Part shown: in pieces, positions 7,428-15,574 of the stretch | How positions within the stretch are numbered: the stretch's first letter is position 1 | Layout: the number at the start of each line of letters is the position of its first letter | From: an uncultured Lachnospiraceae bacterium | GTDB lineage: Bacteria > Bacillota > Clostridia > Lachnospirales > Lachnospiraceae | Reading direction: 5' to 3' | DNA: 37,065 nucleotides | Assembly (NCBI GenBank): GCA_947564735.1 | Contig: CANOEC010000038.1 | Coordinates: 1 to 37,065 of the forward strand | Program-made: the position numbers and the translations under genes | Notes under the pieces: generated by a model | Seen by the model: only the letters and a program-made list of their open reading frames with translations | Told to the model about the DNA's origin: nothing | Database searches by the model: none

Positions 7428-10411
7428 ATTGCTTTTTCCTCGATTGTTATTCCGCTTTGCAGATAGCGCAGTAAATCATCCCGAACCGGATGCTGCATCC
7501 TAACCCGCACTTTTGAAATAGCTTCTTTCTTTCCTCTATTATTTTCTTTTTGTGCTTCTTCAACACGAACAATTTCAAACTGCCCCATGTAATAAAAGCT
7601 ACTTTCCGCATCACTCTTTTTCACAAATAGGTGCTTACGTTTCGCAGTAATCACATCCTGCATATAAGAACTATTGACACCTTTACCAATCTGAGAATCC
7701 CAACGAAAAATCATATTATCCTCAAACACATCCGCATAATCAGGCTTGCCCTCTACATAGTTCTTATCATCACCGGCTTGTTCCTTATGATATGTAACAA
7801 ATATGAAGACATCGTCACCTATACGTTTCATTCCATACATAGTAGATGACAGGTCCTTTCCACAGTTCATAAGCAGACTCACATCTCTTCTCGAATATTT
7901 CTCATACAAAACAAACGGAATTTCATCATTGCCTTTTATCATGTACTTATCCGCATATCGCTTTAATCCCACTGATATAATATCTTCTATCTGCTCATAA
8001 AACTCTCTATGAGCGAGACGCTTTGCAAAACTACTCATTCTGTTCAAATTTCTTTCCACATCATAATCAATTACATCTATATGACAAAACTTCTGGTACT
8101 CCTCATCTTTGCTGACAAAATGTCCTTGTAACACTTCAACAGCATTTTCAACATATTCCACTTTAAAATCATAACCGTATGTTTGTCTGAAGTTTTCTCG
8201 CAAGCTTTCTATGGAAATACACTCATGCGTCACAATTGATTTTAAAATTTCCAGTTCATAAGGACGTGCGCCACTTAAGATTGTCTTAGATAAATATTCT
8301 AAAGTTAATTTCTCCTGTTCGGTTAGGGAGCATACATATACATCCTTTTCCATTATATCAAGAAATGCATAATAGGTCTTATACTCTTTTACAATAACCA
8401 ATGGATCAACTTCCCCATTCTCATAGAAGTCTAACAAATATGGAATCCGCCCAAGTCTGTTTTTAAGCGATACATAACTATCTTTAATAATCGTCTTAAT
8501 ACCACGAATTCTATCAATGGATTTGAATATTTTGTCTTTCGCTACTTCATCAAAATGTATGGTAGACGCACCCGGTATTGTACTATTTCCACTAATTACA
8601 TATCTTCTGATAGTATCCGCATTGTAAGTACGGTCACCGGACAGCGCAACCGGAATCATAAAATTATTTGTATAATTGCCGATAAAATCTAAAACTACCA
8701 CATATTCCTTTCCTTCCGCCTTACGAAGCCCCCGTCCAAGCTGTTGGATGAATACGATTGGTGATTCTGTCGGACGAAGCATAATGACCTGATTCACCTC
8801 GACAATATCAACACCCTCATTCAAAATTTCAACCGAAAAAATGTAATCCAAGGGCTGTCTGTCTTCTGTCGCATCGCTCTCATTCATTGCCAGCCTCTCA
8901 AAAGCCTCTGCACGTTCCTCCTCTGATGCATCACCGTTTAGCGCAATCGTTCTGTAACCAAGCTCATTAAATCTGTCAGACAGCTCTTTAGACTCATCTA
9001 TTCTACTGCAAAACACTAATCCCTTCACACGTTCACCACTATAACCGTAATATTCTGCCTGCTCCACAATATGCTTTACGCGCTCATCACAGACCAGCTC
9101 CCTAAAGTCCTTTGCCGAAAGTTTCTGTGCTTTAAGCGTTTTCTCTTTCACCATCGAAAGATCGCTGATTCCAAAATAATGAAACGGGCAAAGCAAGTTT
9201 TGCTCCATCGCCTGTTGAAGTCTGATCTCGTAAGCAATCTGATGATGAAAAATCTCATATATATTTCTACCCTCTTCATGGTCATCACGCTTATCCGGCG
9301 TTGCTGTCATACCAAGCCATAACTTCGGTCTAAAGTAATTCATGATCTTCTGATAAGAATTAGAAGAACTATGATGCGCCTCATCCAGAATAATGCAATC
9401 GAAATCATCTGACTTGTAATTGGCAATATGCTCCGCTCTATTAAGTGTCTGAACAGTAGCAAATACATAGTCCGCTTCATACTCATGATGTCCGGCACCT
9501 ACCAGCCCCATAAAAACATTTTTTCCAAACACCTTCTCATACGACTGTTTTGTTTGTCTTGCAAGTTGTCCTCTGTGAACAAGAAACAACACACGTTTAA
9601 ATCCAAGTTCACGCATGGCAAATGCAGAAGCATAAGTCTTTCCCGTTCCTGTAGCAGATATAAGCAATGCCCGTTCCTCTCCGCTTGCTATAATCTTTCT
9701 CAAATTATTAATAAAACCGATTTGCATATCGTTGGGCTTTAACTTATATTTCTCTATGGAAGGAATCTCTTCCAGTTTAGCAATCTCCCGCTGCCTCTTT
9801 ATAATCCGGTAACGCTCTTGATAGGTCTCAAAAAAATCATCATATTCCAACGTGTGAACAGAGCTCCACAACTGTAAAAATTCTTTTATCAGTTCTTCAG
9901 CGACCTCCCCCTGCTGTGTAGATACAATCTTTGTATTCCATTCCTTATTACTGGTAAGCGCGGCGTCTGTCATATTTGAACTACCAATAATAATACGGTA
10001 GATTTCTTCCCTTTTGAAAATATATCCTTTTGTATGGAAGCCGATATCTGCATCCTCCACATCATACATTTTCAAAGTAATATTTTTTAAGCCATGAAGC
10101 TTCTCTAACGCTGCCGGTTGGCTAAAATGCAAATAATTTGTTGTCAAAATTTCTCCCGGAATTCCTCTACTTTCTAATTCCTTCAACGTTTGCAAGAGAG
10201 GTTCAAGCCCACTCATTGTAATAAATGCGACACTAATTCTAAAATGATCACATACTAAAAGCTCATCCTCAATAGAAGACAATACTTTTTTGCCCTCTTT
10301 ATAATTATTAGAAACAAACTGCGGTCTGTAAGAAATATTTGAGGCCACACTTCCATCTATATATGCAGTTGTATACCCATTACAAAGTTCATTAATGATA
10401 TTTTTATCCAT
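7424..10411 (-). CDS. PLD nuclease-SF2 helicase-DUF3427-type protein, SauUSI-like type IV restriction candidate
   Basis: The 995-aa protein has an N-terminal phospholipase-D-type nuclease domain with His126-x-Lys128 and GSSN at 143-146. An SF2 helicase core follows: Walker A SATGTGKT around 252-259, DEAH at 343-346, GMTATPD around 367-373 and motif VI QQLGRGLRK in the second RecA lobe. About 400 C-terminal residues match the expected place of DUF3427, which is SRA-like in SauUSI and reads modified cytosine. SauUSI (953 aa) has the same order and nearly the same length, and cuts DNA carrying 5mC/5hmC using ATP. The start at 10411 has GGAGG six bases upstream. It leads an operon with NUDIX and hydrolase genes. 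Modified-DNA restriction is inferred from architecture; another helicase-nuclease defence role is possible. Confidence 0.85.
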   Translation of the reverse strand: MDKNIINELCNGYTTAYIDGSVASNISYRPQFVSNNYKEGKKVLSSIEDELLVCDHFRISVAFITMSGLEPLLQTLKELESRGIPGEILTTNYLHFSQPAALEKLHGLKNITLKMYDVEDADIGFHTKGYIFKREEIYRIIIGSSNMTDAALTSNKEWNTKIVSTQQGEVAEELIKEFLQLWSSVHTLEYDDFFETYQERYRIIKRQREIAKLEEIPSIEKYKLKPNDMQIGFINNLRKIIASGEERALLISATGTGKTYASAFAMRELGFKRVLFLVHRGQLARQTKQSYEKVFGKNVFMGLVGAGHHEYEADYVFATVQTLNRAEHIANYKSDDFDCIILDEAHHSSSNSYQKIMNYFRPKLWLGMTATPDKRDDHEEGRNIYEIFHHQIAYEIRLQQAMEQNLLCPFHYFGISDLSMVKEKTLKAQKLSAKDFRELVCDERVKHIVEQAEYYGYSGERVKGLVFCSRIDESKELSDRFNELGYRTIALNGDASEEERAEAFERLAMNESDATEDRQPLDYIFSVEILNEGVDIVEVNQVIMLRPTESPIVFIQQLGRGLRKAEGKEYVVVLDFIGNYTNNFMIPVALSGDRTYNADTIRRYVISGNSTIPGASTIHFDEVAKDKIFKSIDRIRGIKTIIKDSYVSLKNRLGRIPYLLDFYENGEVDPLVIVKEYKTYYAFLDIMEKDVYVCSLTEQEKLTLEYLSKTILSGARPYELEILKSIVTHECISIESLRENFRQTYGYDFKVEYVENAVEVLQGHFVSKDEEYQKFCHIDVIDYDVERNLNRMSSFAKRLAHREFYEQIEDIISVGLKRYADKYMIKGNDEIPFVLYEKYSRRDVSLLMNCGKDLSSTMYGMKRIGDDVFIFVTYHKEQAGDDKNYVEGKPDYADVFEDNMIFRWDSQIGKGVNSSYMQDVITAKRKHLFVKKSDAESSFYYMGQFEIVRVEEAQKENNRGKKEAISKVRVRMQHPVRDDLLRYLQSGITIEEKAI

Positions 10412-10430
10412 ACTAATCCTCCATGTCAAA

Positions 10431-10453
10431 GCAGTTTACTGCGATGACATCGC
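10431..10453. promoter_or_regulatory. paired palindromes just upstream of the restriction-like gene
   Basis: Two palindromes overlap: GCAGT-TT-ACTGC (10431-10442) and GCGATG-A-CATCGC (10441-10453). They lie 20-42 bp before the start codon, downstream of the predicted promoter. They could be an operator or a folded part of the leader RNA controlling translation. No regulator gene is part of this operon. Confidence 0.4.
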
Positions 10454-10542
10454 GCCGAGAATTTCAAAGTTTTCCGAAAGAATACATTTATTTTCAGCTG
10501 CGCTCAAGGCATATCCCCGGCTCTGCCTCCAATTGCTGATTA

Positions 10543-10568
10543 AAAAATAAGCTTTCAAGCTTATTTTT
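10543..10568 (-). promoter_or_regulatory. leader hairpin, attenuator-like
   Basis: A perfect 12-bp inverted repeat with a 2-nt loop (AAAAATAAGCTT and complement) ends in six T on the minus strand. It sits in the predicted 200-nt leader between the promoter at 10624-10652 and the gene start, so it may be a conditional terminator. A further foldable stretch (about 10495-10540, TCAGC...GCTGA enclosing AGGCA...TGCCT) follows. Because the stem is A/T rich it may be weak. Confidence 0.4.
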
Positions 10569-10623
10569 CAACCTATGTTTCTATAATTTCTACATACTAC
10601 TATCTTAAAATAAATTCCCTTAA

Positions 10624-10652
10624 ATATTACCATGATATACTATTCTTCACAA
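10624..10652 (-). promoter_or_regulatory. sigma-A-type promoter of the restriction-like operon
   Basis: On the minus strand TTGTGA (10647-10652) and TAATAT (10624-10629) are separated by exactly 17 bp. This is the best promoter match between the terminator of the preceding gene and the start at 10411. Transcription from it would give a leader of about 200 nt. The rest of the 330-bp gap holds the leader hairpin and palindromes listed separately and no gene. Confidence 0.55.
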
Positions 10653-10709
10653 CTTAATCCCATATAAATTATTTGTTATGAAAAAAGAACCATCCCCAAT
10701 GGACCAAAA

Positions 10710-10744
10710 AGCGGCTAGAAGAACTTATGATTCTCCTAACCGCT
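10710..10744 (-). terminator. rho-independent terminator of the flavoredoxin operon
   Basis: A 14-bp imperfect stem (AGCGG arm) with a 7-nt loop is followed by TTTTTGG on the minus strand, 16 bp past the flavoredoxin stop. The plus strand also carries CTTTTT after the stem, so it may be bidirectional. Confidence 0.75.
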
Positions 10745-10760
10745 CTTTTTATCTCACCGC

Positions 10761-11357
10761 CTATTTTCCAGCATCCGCCAGACTTTGCATGGGCTCTCCC
10801 CATTTTCCGAGATACCTTCCATCAATGGAAGAATAGGTGCTCTCACCCGGAGCTAATACCGGAGCCGCCTGTATGAGCCTTTCTGTAAAAGGGACCCCCG
10901 TATCCAGTAATTTTTCATCCTTGGTCACATTGCGGATTAAACATAAAAAAATGTCTGAGCCGTCTCCCATCGGAATCGTCTTTTTTACTTCCAGTTCAAA
11001 GCTGACCGGGCTTTCTGCAATGGTTGGCACATCCAGCACCTCTCCCCACTCTACGGCAGGCAGGTATTTCATCTTATCCGGCGTCGTTCTGCCATAAGTA
11101 CAGCCATAATAATCCGCCAGCGGCAATAGCTGTTCGGACACGAGGTTTGCCGAAAACACACCATTTTTACTTATCAGGTCTTTAGTCTGCTTTCCCTCTC
11201 CTATACAAGTCATTACGCCAAGTCCTTCCGCGGAATGATAATAGGAAAACCAGCAGAACAATCCAAAATGAGGCTGCCCATCCTCCTGCTTTGTCCCGTA
11301 AAGAAATAACGCCTGTGGACAGAAATCATTGCCAATCTCCGTTTTTACTTTTGCCAT
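10761..11357 (-). CDS. flavin reductase-like (flavoredoxin) FMN-binding protein
   Basis: The 198-aa protein fits the flavin-reductase-like split-barrel family (PF01613-type, flavoredoxin). Such proteins bind FMN and move electrons between NAD(P)H and small acceptors. Supporting segments are the strand-rich start (QALFLYGTKQ), HFGLFCWFSYYH, the VMTCIGEGKQTKDLI motif with SANLVSEQL, and SPVSFELEVKK in the barrel core. The ATG at 11357 has AAGGAAGG upstream; a 16-codon longer reading lacks support. It is the third gene after marR and an FMN-split-barrel gene, so it is probably controlled by that MarR protein. The substrate is not deducible. Confidence 0.82.
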   Translation of the reverse strand: MAKVKTEIGNDFCPQALFLYGTKQEDGQPHFGLFCWFSYYHSAEGLGVMTCIGEGKQTKDLISKNGVFSANLVSEQLLPLADYYGCTYGRTTPDKMKYLPAVEWGEVLDVPTIAESPVSFELEVKKTIPMGDGSDIFLCLIRNVTKDEKLLDTGVPFTERLIQAAPVLAPGESTYSSIDGRYLGKWGEPMQSLADAGK

Positions 11358-11402
11358 CGTATCCTTCCTTTCTGATTTTATTTTGTGTTTGATTCTCATC
11401 AA

Positions 11403-11433
11403 CACAAGAAAACTTGCTTTACAAATTATCTTG
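11403..11433. repeat. diverged CTTCG-type hairpin between two operon genes
   Basis: ACAAGA...TCTTGT arms enclose TTG...CAA, matching in order and spacing the repeat at 70-96 at the left of the window. It lies between the stop of the FMN-split-barrel gene and the start of the flavoredoxin gene, so the transcript would carry it and it may tune the downstream gene. Confidence 0.5.
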
Positions 11434-11443
11434 TCTCCTAATT

Positions 11444-11872
11444 TTAGGACAAGTCCTCAAACCGGAAACTTTCTGTTTTCAAGTCGCAATAGTGTCTTCC
11501 CTTTACTGCCGTAAATTTCAATACACAATAATCCGGGTCGGTTACGCCCTGTTTATAATACATCGTATCCCCTGTACACCATAATTCCCGCTTTATGTCA
11601 TCGTCCTGCAGCACCTCCATTGTGCCTGTCAGCATGATTCCTTCATACTTAAAGCGTCCTCTATGATAAAAATAGATACTTGCCTTTGGATTCTTCATAA
11701 ATTGCTGCACCCGCATGGAGGATGTATTTGTTGAAAAATAAAAACAATTCCCCTCTATCTTGCGTGGCGTAAACATCGCTTTTATATTTGGAACACCATC
11801 CTCATCTACAGAACCGACAAAAGCTGTTTTTTGTTTTTGAATAAATCCAATGACGCTTTTTCTTGTTCTCAT
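11444..11872 (-). CDS. pyridoxamine 5'-phosphate oxidase-family FMN-binding protein
   Basis: This 142-aa protein is a small FMN-binding split barrel of the PNPOx-like superfamily (PF01243-type). Typical pieces are AFVGSVDEDGVPNIKAMF at the N-terminus, FYFSTNTSSMRVQQFMKNPKASIYF in the middle, and GIMLTGTMEVLQDDDIKRELW. It is too short and divergent to be the vitamin B6 enzyme; members of this size are usually general stress or redox proteins. A purine-rich GGGGGAGC lies just before the ATG. It is the second gene of the MarR operon, 21 bp after marR. Confidence 0.85.
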   Translation of the reverse strand: MRTRKSVIGFIQKQKTAFVGSVDEDGVPNIKAMFTPRKIEGNCFYFSTNTSSMRVQQFMKNPKASIYFYHRGRFKYEGIMLTGTMEVLQDDDIKRELWCTGDTMYYKQGVTDPDYCVLKFTAVKGRHYCDLKTESFRFEDLS

Positions 11873-11893
11873 TGAGCTCCCCCTATTTTTATA

Positions 11894-12334
11894 TTATTTG
11901 TTCTCACGCAGATTTTCTGTCAAAGTTTCCAGTATCCGGGCAAGATATGACTCAAACTGCTTTTGCTCTTTTTCAGAAAACCCTTGATAAAACAGCGCGT
12001 TCATCTGCTGGGATACCGCTTCATATTCCGCCTGCAAAGATTTCGCATACTCTGTGAGTGATACAATGGTCTGGCGTCGATTTCCCGGATTCACATTCCT
12101 TTCCACAATCCCCTTATGTACCATACCATCTATCACAACAGAAACCGTATTTTTGGCAAGGGAAGTTTTTTCACTTATTTCGCTGATTGTAAGGCAATCC
12201 GTTTTCCATAAGATAAATAGGATTCTCCCCTGTCCGCCGCTTATCTCAATGCCATTTTCAAGTAACAGCCGCTCAAAAATCCTATCCTGAAGCTGCTTTA
12301 TCTGCGTGATGTAAAATCCTCCCTTTGTCTCCAA
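11894..12334 (-). CDS. MarR-family transcriptional regulator
   Basis: The 146-aa protein has the MarR winged-helix layout. The recognition segment is LTISEISEKTSLAKNTVSVVIDGMV (about 47-71), followed by the wing GIVERNVNPGNRRQTIVSLTE, where the D/N-x-R-R pattern is conserved. Helices at both ends form the dimer interface. It is the first gene of a three-gene operon with two FMN-binding proteins and probably represses it, responding to an oxidant or aromatic ligand as is usual for the family. Cysteines are few, so thiol sensing is not obvious. No strong AGGAGG precedes the ATG. Confidence 0.88.
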   Translation of the reverse strand: METKGGFYITQIKQLQDRIFERLLLENGIEISGGQGRILFILWKTDCLTISEISEKTSLAKNTVSVVIDGMVHKGIVERNVNPGNRRQTIVSLTEYAKSLQAEYEAVSQQMNALFYQGFSEKEQKQFESYLARILETLTENLRENK

Positions 12335-12380
12335 TCTGCCACCTCGAATCTAATTAGAACAATTCTATATGGAACAATTA
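12335..12380 (-). promoter_or_regulatory. candidate MarR operator/promoter
   Basis: Upstream of marR two copies of GAACAATT (12357-12364 and 12373-12380, 16 bp apart) occur in the same orientation. The first is part of the palindrome GAACAATTC/GAATTGTTC. The region is AT rich and contains TATA-like -10 candidates. Autoregulation by MarR would place its operator here. The 300 bp beyond hold no convincing gene, only the hairpins listed next. Confidence 0.4.
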
Positions 12381-12498
12381 TAAGCTTATCATAGTTTCTG
12401 TTAAAAAGCAACCTAAAGGCAATATAAAGCGATGCGGACAGATATAAAAAAATCTATATATGTGCGCTGCAATATTTCCATGCAAATTCAAACAAAAT

Positions 12499-12642
12499 AA
12501 GCATCCCAACCGCCCAAAGTAAAGATGCTTAATTTCTTTTAATTTTATATTTAACTGAGGGCAATCGGATAACACATCCGATAACCTTTCTAAGTAGATT
12601 ATAATGGGAGAGACTTGAATAATCAAGTCTCTCTTTGTTTTT
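12499..12642 (+). ncRNA. candidate small structured RNA ending in a terminator
   Basis: Three successive hairpins lie on the plus strand: AAGCATC...GATGCTT (12499-12530, 18-nt loop), ATCGGAT-AACAC-ATCCGAT (12564-12582) and a perfect 11-bp stem at 12608-12633 followed by TTTGTTTTT. No plus-strand gene precedes them, so the terminator has no obvious client. A short transcript starting somewhere in 12400-12490 is the simplest reading. The promoter is not clear. It could instead be a leftover leader of a lost gene. Confidence 0.4.
12608..12642 (+). terminator. rho-independent terminator, plus strand
   Basis: A perfect 11-bp GC-containing stem (GAGAGACTTGA and complement, loop ATAA) is followed directly by TTTGTTTTT on the plus strand. 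On the minus strand no T run follows. It therefore serves plus-strand transcription rather than the minus-strand regulator gene that ends at 12707. Confidence 0.8.
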
Positions 12643-12706
12643 CTAAAAGATTTCTTGTAACAATTCAACCTCCCCATATTCAAAAAAGGTGAAACTGTCT
12701 TATCAG

Positions 12707-13375
12707 TTACTTGCAGGCAATATAAATATCCATACTGTCCCCGTCAGTTTCAAAGCATGGGATAACATCTTTCTCCGTGTGTTCCAAACCATTCACGCGC
12801 ATATATTCCATAAGCGTTTTATAGGCGTTGGGAATGGTCACGAAAGGGTTCTCAAAGGGACTTTCAACATGGATTGCCGCATACTTATGGTCTGCCTGCT
12901 CGTGTATTTCAAGGTCGGGCGGAACGCACCCCTCAGGCAGTATCCATGCCGCTTCATATCCGTGCATGTTGAAAACATTAATCTGCTCCTGTGACACATT
13001 TGGAAAATCCCAGCCAATGACACGCGGATTGTCCACGCCACATTTACGGGCAATGGAAAAGACTCTGTCAATAGCATCCCCCTCGGGTTCAGAACTTATC
13101 ACGGCATGTTTGATATAGCGGAAGGCAGGGACAGTCTCGACGCGCAAATTGGTATATGCTTCGCCGCAGACGACCATATCATCGCGGAACAGATTGTCCA
13201 GAGAACAGTTGAACAGCCTGCAAAGCTCTATCGCCTTGTCCATCTCAGGCTGCGCTGTATCCAGCTCCCATTTGGACACAGTCTGACGGCTGATATTCAT
13301 TTTTTCAGCCAAATCCTCCTGCGTCATATTCCCTCTCAGATGTCTTAAAAACTGCAAATTTTTTCCGAAGCTCAT
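12707..13375 (-). CDS. XRE-family regulator with GyrI-like effector domain
   Basis: The 222-aa protein has an N-terminal helix-turn-helix of the XRE/Cro type (about residues 1-65, with MTQEDLAEKMNISRQTVSKW as core). A GyrI-like/effector-binding domain follows, which usually binds small molecules. The C-terminal part includes YAAIHVESPFENPF and DGDSMDIYIACK, with the alternating strands expected of that fold. The start at 13375 (MSFGKNLQFL) has AAAGGAA about 10 nt upstream; a 42-codon longer reading would add basic, non-family sequence. It stands alone on the minus strand. Sensing a drug-like or lipophilic ligand is inferred from the family. Confidence 0.85.
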   Translation of the reverse strand: MSFGKNLQFLRHLRGNMTQEDLAEKMNISRQTVSKWELDTAQPEMDKAIELCRLFNCSLDNLFRDDMVVCGEAYTNLRVETVPAFRYIKHAVISSEPEGDAIDRVFSIARKCGVDNPRVIGWDFPNVSQEQINVFNMHGYEAAWILPEGCVPPDLEIHEQADHKYAAIHVESPFENPFVTIPNAYKTLMEYMRVNGLEHTEKDVIPCFETDGDSMDIYIACK

Positions 13376-13579
13376 ATAAAAATATTCCTTTCTCAAATTT
13401 TTAATCTGTTGTCCTCGTTTCCTGCGCCGCGCCGCATTATCAGTATAGTATGCTGTCCAACAGACTGCCACCAATCCGTGTGTGCAATTTTCCTGATTCA
13501 CGCAACTTCAACGTGCGGAAATTCTTTTTGATAATAGGTACTGCGCACTGAACGGCTAATCATATACCTTATCATCCTG

Positions 13580-14344
13580 CTAAGTTGCACCGGCTTTGTC
13601 CGCTACAATCGTAAGCTCTCCCGGAATCTTCTCATTGGTCCATGCCGGATGCTCATCAAACTTTCTTAACGTAAAGCCAGTATGGATAACCGAATTGATA
13701 ATTTCACTGATTGTATACTTGCGGTAGCTGCATTTGGGTATTTGCTCACGAATCTTTTCTTCAAAAAATCGGGCATGTGCCATTTCACCTTCAAAAATTT
13801 CCTTTGAAAAATAGCTCATAGCCGGTTGTTCAAAATGCAATATATCCGATATTTTTGTAAATGGATGAAAATCGCTGCATATCATTTTCCCATTGTCTTT
13901 TAGCAGTAAATACATGATTCCCATAAATTCATCAAGATTATGGAAGTAATGTAAGACCCCTCCTTCCATAAATACAACATCGAAATAATTTCCATATTTC
14001 TCTATATCAATTTCCAATATATCACACACTTCAAAATTTAATCCAACCCTTGCGGCGTCTGCAACTTCAAGCGCGTATTTCTTATTGTCTTCCGAAATAT
14101 CAAAAACCGTAACTTCCGCCCCTAAAATAGCTAAAGGTACAGCTTTTTTCCCACAAGAGCCACATATATTCGCTATTTTAATACCGCTATAAGTATCAAA
14201 ATATTCGGAATATCTTTTCAACATTCCTATCGGATTATCTAAATCCTTTTTCGCCCTGTCCTCTGGTTTCCCCGACTGTTTCACCCAAAATTCATACGCA
14301 TTATACTCCCACGCCTTTTTATTTTGAACGCTATAGTCTAGCAT
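13580..14344 (-). CDS. class I SAM-dependent methyltransferase
   Basis: The 254-aa protein carries the Rossmann methyltransferase motifs. Motif I is ANICGSCGKKAVPLA (around 58-72; the usual GxGxG is altered to GSCGKK), the acidic post-I residue is in VTVFDISEDN, and motif II/III lies in FEVCDILEIDIEKYGNYFDVVFMEGGVLHYF. The sequence is typical of small-molecule rather than DNA methyltransferases, as no NPPY/DPPY motif appears. GAGG precedes the ATG at 14344 with a 7-nt spacer. It is monocistronic and divergent from two GNAT genes. Substrate unknown. Confidence 0.85.
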   Translation of the reverse strand: MLDYSVQNKKAWEYNAYEFWVKQSGKPEDRAKKDLDNPIGMLKRYSEYFDTYSGIKIANICGSCGKKAVPLAILGAEVTVFDISEDNKKYALEVADAARVGLNFEVCDILEIDIEKYGNYFDVVFMEGGVLHYFHNLDEFMGIMYLLLKDNGKMICSDFHPFTKISDILHFEQPAMSYFSKEIFEGEMAHARFFEEKIREQIPKCSYRKYTISEIINSVIHTGFTLRKFDEHPAWTNEKIPGELTIVADKAGAT

Positions 14345-14555
14345 TTTTAAACCTCTGCCTTTCTTCCGAACCGCATCAATAAGCGCTTCATTTTTCTTTA
14401 TAAAATGCTCTTCCTTTACGATTCATTATAACATATCCAACCGCCTTTATAGCTCAAATGTTCTCCATTTTAAAATCCATTTATTTTACTGCCATATTAT
14501 CTGAATTATGCTAAAATATAGTAAGACAACAAAATAATAGATTTGAGGGGCATTT
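14345..14555. promoter_or_regulatory. divergent promoters of methyltransferase and GNAT genes
   Basis: On the minus strand an extended -10 box TGTTATAAT lies at 14425-14433 facing the methyltransferase. On the plus strand TATGCTAAAAT, an extended -10 ending about 14520, faces the GNAT gene, whose GAGGGG ribosome site follows. Neither has a strong -35. Confidence 0.45.
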
Positions 14556-15032
14556 ATGGACTATACAATACGTGAAATACAAAAACAGGAATATCCGTTA
14601 CTGGATAATTTTTTATATGAAGCGATATTTATTCCAGAGGGCATTGAACCTCCACCCAAAACCATTATCGCCTCTCCCGAATTACAGGTTTACGTTGAGG
14701 GCTTCGGGGAATTAAAAGATGATTGGGCACTCGTTGCCGAGGTTGACAGCAGGATTGTCGGCGCTGTCTGGGTCCGCATTATGAACGATTACGGACATAT
14801 AGATAATGAAACACCCTCTCTGGCAATCTCCTTATATCAAGAATACCGGGGCTTTGGCATTGGAACCGCCATGATGAGACAAATGCTTGCCCTGCTTCAA
14901 TCACATGGATACAGACAAGTTTCCCTCTCTGTTCAAAAAGCCAATTATGCGGCAGCGCTTTATCAAAAAATTGGTTTTGTGATTGTCAAAGAGAATAAAG
15001 AAGAATACATTATGGTGCACCACCTAGTATAG
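14556..15032 (+). CDS. GNAT-family N-acetyltransferase
   Basis: This 158-aa protein shows the GNAT core: AEVDSRIVGAVWVRIM on strand 4, the acetyl-CoA loop LYQEYRGFGIGTAMM, then VQKANYAAALYQKIGF before the final strand. GAGGGG lies 5 nt before the ATG. It is followed after 41 bp by a second, unrelated GNAT gene on the same strand, and the pair probably shares a transcript. Acceptor unknown. It ends in TAG. Confidence 0.87.
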   Translation: MDYTIREIQKQEYPLLDNFLYEAIFIPEGIEPPPKTIIASPELQVYVEGFGELKDDWALVAEVDSRIVGAVWVRIMNDYGHIDNETPSLAISLYQEYRGFGIGTAMMRQMLALLQSHGYRQVSLSVQKANYAAALYQKIGFVIVKENKEEYIMVHHLV

Positions 15033-15073
15033 CGCAACTTAGTGATACTCGCTTCAGAAAGGAATTTCCATTT

Positions 15074-15574
15074 ATGAGAATCCGACCCTATATACCAAGC
15101 AAAGACTACGCATATTTATCAAATTGGATTGATGATGAAAGAACCCATGCTTTCTGGTCTGCAAACCGTTTTCCATATCCTATGACCCAGACAGCATTCC
15201 ATGATTTCTTAGAGAAAAATGCAGCAGATTGGACAGACAGCGCTTATGTGGCAACCGAAGATAGCGGACAGCCTGTGGGCTTTTTCTGTTACTCCGTCAA
15301 TACGGAAACTAATATCGGCTTCCTTAAATTTGTAATCATAGATAAAACAAAACGTGGAAAAGGTTATGGAAAGGAAATGCTGAATTTAGCCCTACAGTAT
15401 GCCTTTCAGATTACCGGTGCCAAAGCGGTTCAATTAAATGTTTTCAATGAAAATACTCTTGCAAAGCAATGCTATGAAAAAGTTGGCTTTGTCGAAAGAG
15501 CTGTTGACAAAGATGTATTTTCATATCAGAACGAATTATGGAGCAGATGTAATATGATAGTTTCCAAGCTATAA
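15074..15574 (+). CDS. GNAT-family N-acetyltransferase, RimJ/RimL-like
   Basis: The 166-aa protein resembles the RimJ/RimL-type acetyltransferases. It begins MRIRPYIPSKDYAYLSNWI, has the acetyl-CoA motif IDKTKRGKGYGKEML, and ends with NVFNENTLAKQCYEKVGF. GAAAGGAA precedes the start. Its last bases overlap the 3' end of the convergent ATPase gene by 6 bp. Members acetylate protein N-termini, amines or drugs; none can be singled out here. Confidence 0.87.
   Translation: MRIRPYIPSKDYAYLSNWIDDERTHAFWSANRFPYPMTQTAFHDFLEKNAADWTDSAYVATEDSGQPVGFFCYSVNTETNIGFLKFVIIDKTKRGKGYGKEMLNLALQYAFQITGAKAVQLNVFNENTLAKQCYEKVGFVERAVDKDVFSYQNELWSRCNMIVSKL

Noticed and set aside
10441-10453. Type II restriction or methylation target meaning for the palindrome
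   Set aside because: No methyltransferase with DNA motifs is near; a regulatory or structural role is simpler.
12378-12683. 101-codon minus-strand open frame
   Set aside because: It has no ribosome site, is rich in rare-looking residues and runs through the three hairpins and terminator.
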